Positions 41,926 through 44,232 of a stretch of DNA of 44,232 nucleotides are shown piece by piece. The first letter of the stretch is position 1. The number at the start of each line of letters is the position of its first letter. The position numbers and the translations under genes are program-made. Source of the stretch: Bacillota bacterium (GTDB lineage Bacteria; Bacillota; Clostridia; Christensenellales; Aristaeellaceae); assembly GCA_023435435.1 (NCBI GenBank), contig JAEYRW010000156.1, forward strand, positions 1 through 44,232, in the 5' to 3' direction. The notes under the pieces were generated by a model, which saw only the letters and a program-made list of their open reading frames with translations, was not told the DNA's origin and did no database searches.

Positions 41926-42192
41926 TCAACCCGCCTGGGTGGCGATCAGGGTTTGGATGGTGTCGTTGTTGCTGACGCCGTTTTCGGCGATGGTCTTGTC
42001 GTTGTTCAGGGGAACGCTCTCCTTGCGTGTGCCCGCGGGCTTGAGCACGCCCGTGTACGGCTGCCAGGGACTGAGGAAGTTCGCGTCCACCAGCTGACTG
42101 AAGACGTCGCGCAGCAGTATGCTTTTGGGAAGGCCGATGTCGATGTCCGAATTGTTCGTCGGATGAATGATCTTCACGTTGATGGTATCCAT
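41926..42192 (-). CDS. Ubiquitin-like protein, copy 1, C-terminal Gly
   Basis: An 88-residue Ubl, tandem twin of the next gene. Same H-P-T-N-N-S-D start, R-D-V-F-S-Q-L-V-D-A-N-F-L helix, K-P-A-G-T-R-K-E-S-V-P-L and Q-A-G end. The differences sit mostly at surface positions (S-P-W-Q-P versus G-A-G-Q-A after the helix), suggesting two modifiers with different specificity. Preceded by GGAGG. Confidence 0.9.
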   Translation of the reverse strand: MDTINVKIIHPTNNSDIDIGLPKSILLRDVFSQLVDANFLSPWQPYTGVLKPAGTRKESVPLNNDKTIAENGVSNNDTIQTLIATQAG

Positions 42193-42230
42193 TGCCCATA
42201 CCTCCGTATTCCTGTGGGAAATCCGTGCCC

Positions 42231-42926
42231 CTATCTGCTTTTTCGGAAGGAAAGCCACAATCCGCCCGCCGTCATCAGCACGCCCGCGGCGATTGTGAGA
42301 ATTGAGGGGAGCGCGCTCACCGCGACAAAGGCCGCGCCCAGGCCGGTAACGATCTGCGCGCCCGCGAGCACGACGGCGGCGATCTTCGTTTCGCCCAGCT
42401 TTCTTTCGTGGGATTTCAACGCGTTTTCCAGTTTCGTCCGCTCGTCCACATAGCTCTTGTATTCGAGCTCGTGCCTCTTTGTCCACTGGGCATTTTCGGC
42501 CAGAACGCGCGCGTAATCCTCCAGAATTCGGGCCGTGGCGTCCGCGTCCCGCGCGGGTGCCGGGGCTTGGGCTTCGCCGGAGGCCGCGAGCGCGCCGCCG
42601 TCCGGCTTTGGCGCGGACTTCTTCTTTTGCGGGTTCGCCTGTTTTTGCGGGGGGGCCGGCGGCTGCGCCGCCGTACTTTCGGCGACCCGCACCGCGAGGG
42701 TGGCGCCGTCTGTGAGTCCCAGCGCCTTCATGCTCTTGTTGTGGTCCGCCACTTTCGCCGCATCGGGGTCTTTCCCCATCGCCACGGAATAGGCGAGGCT
42801 GCCCGTCAGGAAGTTGCTTTGCACAAGCTCGAAAATCACCTCGCCGACGGTTACGCTGGAATCGGCCTCAATCATGACGTCCGAACCGTTTGTGGGGTGA
42901 ACCACTTTCAGCTTCAGCTTTGGCAC
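42231..42926 (-). CDS. Membrane-anchored Ubl: beta-grasp, coiled coil, two TM helices
   Basis: 231 residues starting at GTG (GGGGGAAAG upstream). Residues 1-82 are a third Ubl with the family's V-V-H-P-T-N-G-S-D and Q-S-N-F-L. A Pro/Ala/Lys linker (83-128) follows, then a charged helical coiled-coil segment (130-180) and two hydrophobic helices (about 182-203 and 205-226) ending F-R-K-S-R. The C-terminus has no Gly, so it is not a conjugatable modifier. It may recruit the machinery to the membrane or present a decoy Ubl surface. Confidence 0.88.
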   Translation of the reverse strand: MPKLKLKVVHPTNGSDVMIEADSSVTVGEVIFELVQSNFLTGSLAYSVAMGKDPDAAKVADHNKSMKALGLTDGATLAVRVAESTAAQPPAPPQKQANPQKKKSAPKPDGGALAASGEAQAPAPARDADATARILEDYARVLAENAQWTKRHELEYKSYVDERTKLENALKSHERKLGETKIAAVVLAGAQIVTGLGAAFVAVSALPSILTIAAGVLMTAGGLWLSFRKSR

Positions 42927-42937
42927 GTTCTTTCCCC

Positions 42938-43495
42938 CTAATCCCGCAGGATGCGAATCTTCGGGTTGCTTCTTGCGAGTATGGAAATTCTGGGCGCTTC
43001 CGCGTCCGCCGTGGGCAACTCCTTTGTGTCGGACGGGATCACGCCGTCCTTTTCGAGATTCGCGTTCCAGAATTCCACGGCTTCCCTGTTTGCGGCGGCG
43101 TCGGGCCTGGCGTCCGTAAACGCCGGACTGAACTGAATTGTCTTCGCACAGCGGTAGAGGTAGTTGACGAGGGACTCCTCCCTTGACCAGAACCCAAAAC
43201 ACCACGTGCCGCTTCTGTACCAATTGGGATGCCAGGGTTGGGGCATGGAGCTTTCCTCCACCGCGATTTTGGGCACGATGTCGGGATAGCCCCCGGGAAT
43301 TGTGAGAATGCAGACGGTCTGATCCCGAAAGGCGGGCGCGGGACTGACGATCGTCCGAACGTGAAATGTCACGCGGTACTTTTCGTAGGGGGCGCTGCCC
43401 AACGGCTCAATTTCGATCACGCCGCCGCTGATTGTCATCAATTCGCGGTATTCGTTGGCGAGACGGCGCTGTCGCAGGGCTCTTTGGTCGACCAT
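42938..43495 (-). CDS. E2-like Ubl-conjugating enzyme B (HPN-x7-Cys)
   Basis: 185 residues. A UBC/RWD-type fold with I-P-G-G-Y-P-D-I-V-P-K-I, then H89-P90-N91, seven residues and Cys99 in G-T-W-C-F-G-F-W, then S-L-V-N-Y-L. This spacing is that of eukaryotic E2s. The tail carries P-R-I-S-I-L and P-K-I-R-I-L. The start at 43495 has GAGGAGGAG nine bases upstream and aligns with the paralogue; a coupled ATG at 43531 is the alternative. Role: accepts Ubl from the E1-like enzyme and transfers it to targets. Confidence 0.9.
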   Translation of the reverse strand: MVDQRALRQRRLANEYRELMTISGGVIEIEPLGSAPYEKYRVTFHVRTIVSPAPAFRDQTVCILTIPGGYPDIVPKIAVEESSMPQPWHPNWYRSGTWCFGFWSREESLVNYLYRCAKTIQFSPAFTDARPDAAANREAVEFWNANLEKDGVIPSDTKELPTADAEAPRISILARSNPKIRILRD

Positions 43496-43527
43496 TGAAA
43501 GCGTCTCCTCCTCGGATGTTGAATCGG

Positions 43528-44118
43528 TCATCCGTTTTTTCGGATGATGCGGATCCTCGGCTTGTCCGTTTGACCGCGGATCACGATCTTGGGCGTCTGC
43601 CACGCGCGTATGGTGATGGTTTCAGGGACGTCCGGCGTCGGCAGAACCTGCGTGTCGCTGGGCACCACCCGGGGATTTTGCCGGTTGGCTTCCCAGAATG
43701 GCAGCGCGTCCGCGTTCGCGACGCTGTCGGGATTGGCGATTTCCGGATCGAACTGAAGCGTGCGCGCGCATCTGCGCAGGTAGCTCACGAGAGATTCTTC
43801 CTTGCTCCAGTCGCCGAAGCACCAGCGCCCGTTCTGAAACCAGTTGATGTGCCACGGATAGGGGGCCTCGTCCACGGTGATGATGGGCGCGCCGTCGGGA
43901 TAGTTGGGCGGGATGGTCAGCGCGCAGACCGTCCGGTCGCGGTAGGTCGGCGCCGGGCCGATGATCGTCCGAATGTGAAAAATAACCGTGTAGGTTTCAT
44001 AGGGCATCTGCCCGGCGGGCACAACTTCAATCACCGATCCGCTGATGCGCATCAATTCCTGATACTCGTTGTATAACCGCCTGTTTCGCAGTTCCCTGGG
44101 GTCGGCCATCATCACCAT
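43528..44118 (-). CDS. E2-like Ubl-conjugating enzyme A (HIN-x7-Cys)
   Basis: About 196 residues, paralogue of the next gene: L-R-N-R-R-L-Y-N-E-Y-Q-E-L-M, I-P-P-N-Y-P-D-G-A-P, then H90-I91-N92, seven residues, Cys100 in G-R-W-C-F-G-D-W. The canonical Pro of HPN is Ile here, but the Asn and Cys are kept. The tail has T-I-T-I-R, P-K-I-V-I-R and P-R-I-R-I-I. The start at 44118 follows AAAAAGGCGG; MADPREL (44109) or an upstream ATG at 44142 are possible. First gene of the operon. Confidence 0.9.
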   Translation of the reverse strand: MVMMADPRELRNRRLYNEYQELMRISGSVIEVVPAGQMPYETYTVIFHIRTIIGPAPTYRDRTVCALTIPPNYPDGAPIITVDEAPYPWHINWFQNGRWCFGDWSKEESLVSYLRRCARTLQFDPEIANPDSVANADALPFWEANRQNPRVVPSDTQVLPTPDVPETITIRAWQTPKIVIRGQTDKPRIRIIRKNG

Positions 44119-44155
44119 CCGCCTTTTTTCATTGCCAAACATCCGCCCATTGATT

Positions 44156-44184
44156 ATTATAACGGATCGCCCCGGATACATCAA
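44156..44184 (-). promoter_or_regulatory. Strong promoter of the Ubl-conjugation operon
   Basis: On the minus strand, TTGATG, 17 bases, TATAAT (perfect -10), about 38 bases before the first start. No operator-like dyad was recognised, and no regulator gene lies inside the operon. Confidence 0.75.
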
Positions 44185-44232
44185 TCAAAAATCCGTATTT
44201 TCAAAAAAGCGCCGCGCGCCGCGGACATTGCG

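Noticed and set aside
41639..42926. Type VII secretion (EsaB/YukD) locus
   Set aside because: The Ubl fold is similar, but no EssC, EsxA or other secretion gene is in the window and E1/E2/JAMM genes are adjacent.
38982..43495. CBASS type II (Cap2/Cap3) assignment for the E1/E2/JAMM genes
   Set aside because: No CD-NTase or effector gene is present, E1 and E2 are separate proteins, and dedicated Ubls are encoded, unlike that system.

Overview
The window reads as one contig of a GC-rich, endospore-forming, anaerobic Bacillota, probably a Clostridia-grade lineage. The grounds are a ger-type spore germination receptor operon, a [FeFe]-hydrogenase-family protein, strong Shine-Dalgarno sites, and secreted proteins built from BIG2 (bacterial Ig-like) repeats. 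No rRNA, tRNA, CRISPR array or complete transposon was seen. The species cannot be named from this sequence.

Layout. 40-4319 (minus): a zinc-uptake operon led by a Fur/Zur-type repressor, with a small His/Cys membrane protein, a ZnuA/C/B transporter and two related lipoproteins. 4473-7491 (minus): a polar amino-acid ABC transporter in one operon with MTA/SAH nucleosidase. 7660-10985 (plus): a structured leader ending in a terminator, twin SAM methyltransferases and a triple-GNAT protein. 11035-13768 (plus): a flavoprotein disulfide reductase paired with a [FeFe]-hydrogenase-like protein. 14040-16330 (plus): a second polar amino-acid ABC transporter. 16533-19928 (plus): a secreted BIG2/GDPD protein with a 48-bp coding minisatellite. 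20075-22007 (plus): arsenic resistance (thioredoxin-like protein, ACR3, ArsC). 22087-23138 (plus): LrgA/LrgB. 23135-24121 (minus): a secreted SH3/C39-like peptidase. 24321-28040 (plus): germination receptor genes in B-C-A order. 28096-29868 (plus): a sialidase-like beta-propeller protein. 29939-30141: a non-coding element with 11-bp terminal inverted repeats. 30144-31815 (minus): a UroD-family protein and a YCII-domain protein. 31911-32716 (plus): a frameshifted surface-protein pseudogene. 32993-37666 (plus): a giant secreted BIG2 protein with a degenerate transglutaminase-like domain and an NlpC/P60-like peptidase domain.

The most striking part is 38488-44118 (minus), an apparently complete bacterial ubiquitin-like conjugation operon. 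It encodes two E2-like proteins with the eukaryotic-type H-P/I-N-x7-C signature, a membrane-anchored ubiquitin-like (Ubl) protein, twin free Ubls that already end in Gly, a JAMM/MPN+ peptidase with all its metal ligands, an E1-like ThiF-fold enzyme, and a small zinc-ribbon protein. Four of these proteins carry copies of a short I-x-I-(R/L/I) motif, mostly in tails or linkers. That motif resembles SUMO-interacting motifs, so it may be how the parts recognise the Ubl. A metallo-beta-lactamase-fold hydrolase follows on the same strand.

Several loci show turnover of surface and regulatory DNA: two coding minisatellites, a block duplication of Ig-like domains, a decayed LRR/BIG2 gene beside an intact BIG2 giant, and a terminal-inverted-repeat element touching a stop codon. 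The three solute-binding proteins lack convincing lipoboxes, whereas two small proteins in the zinc operon have good ones.
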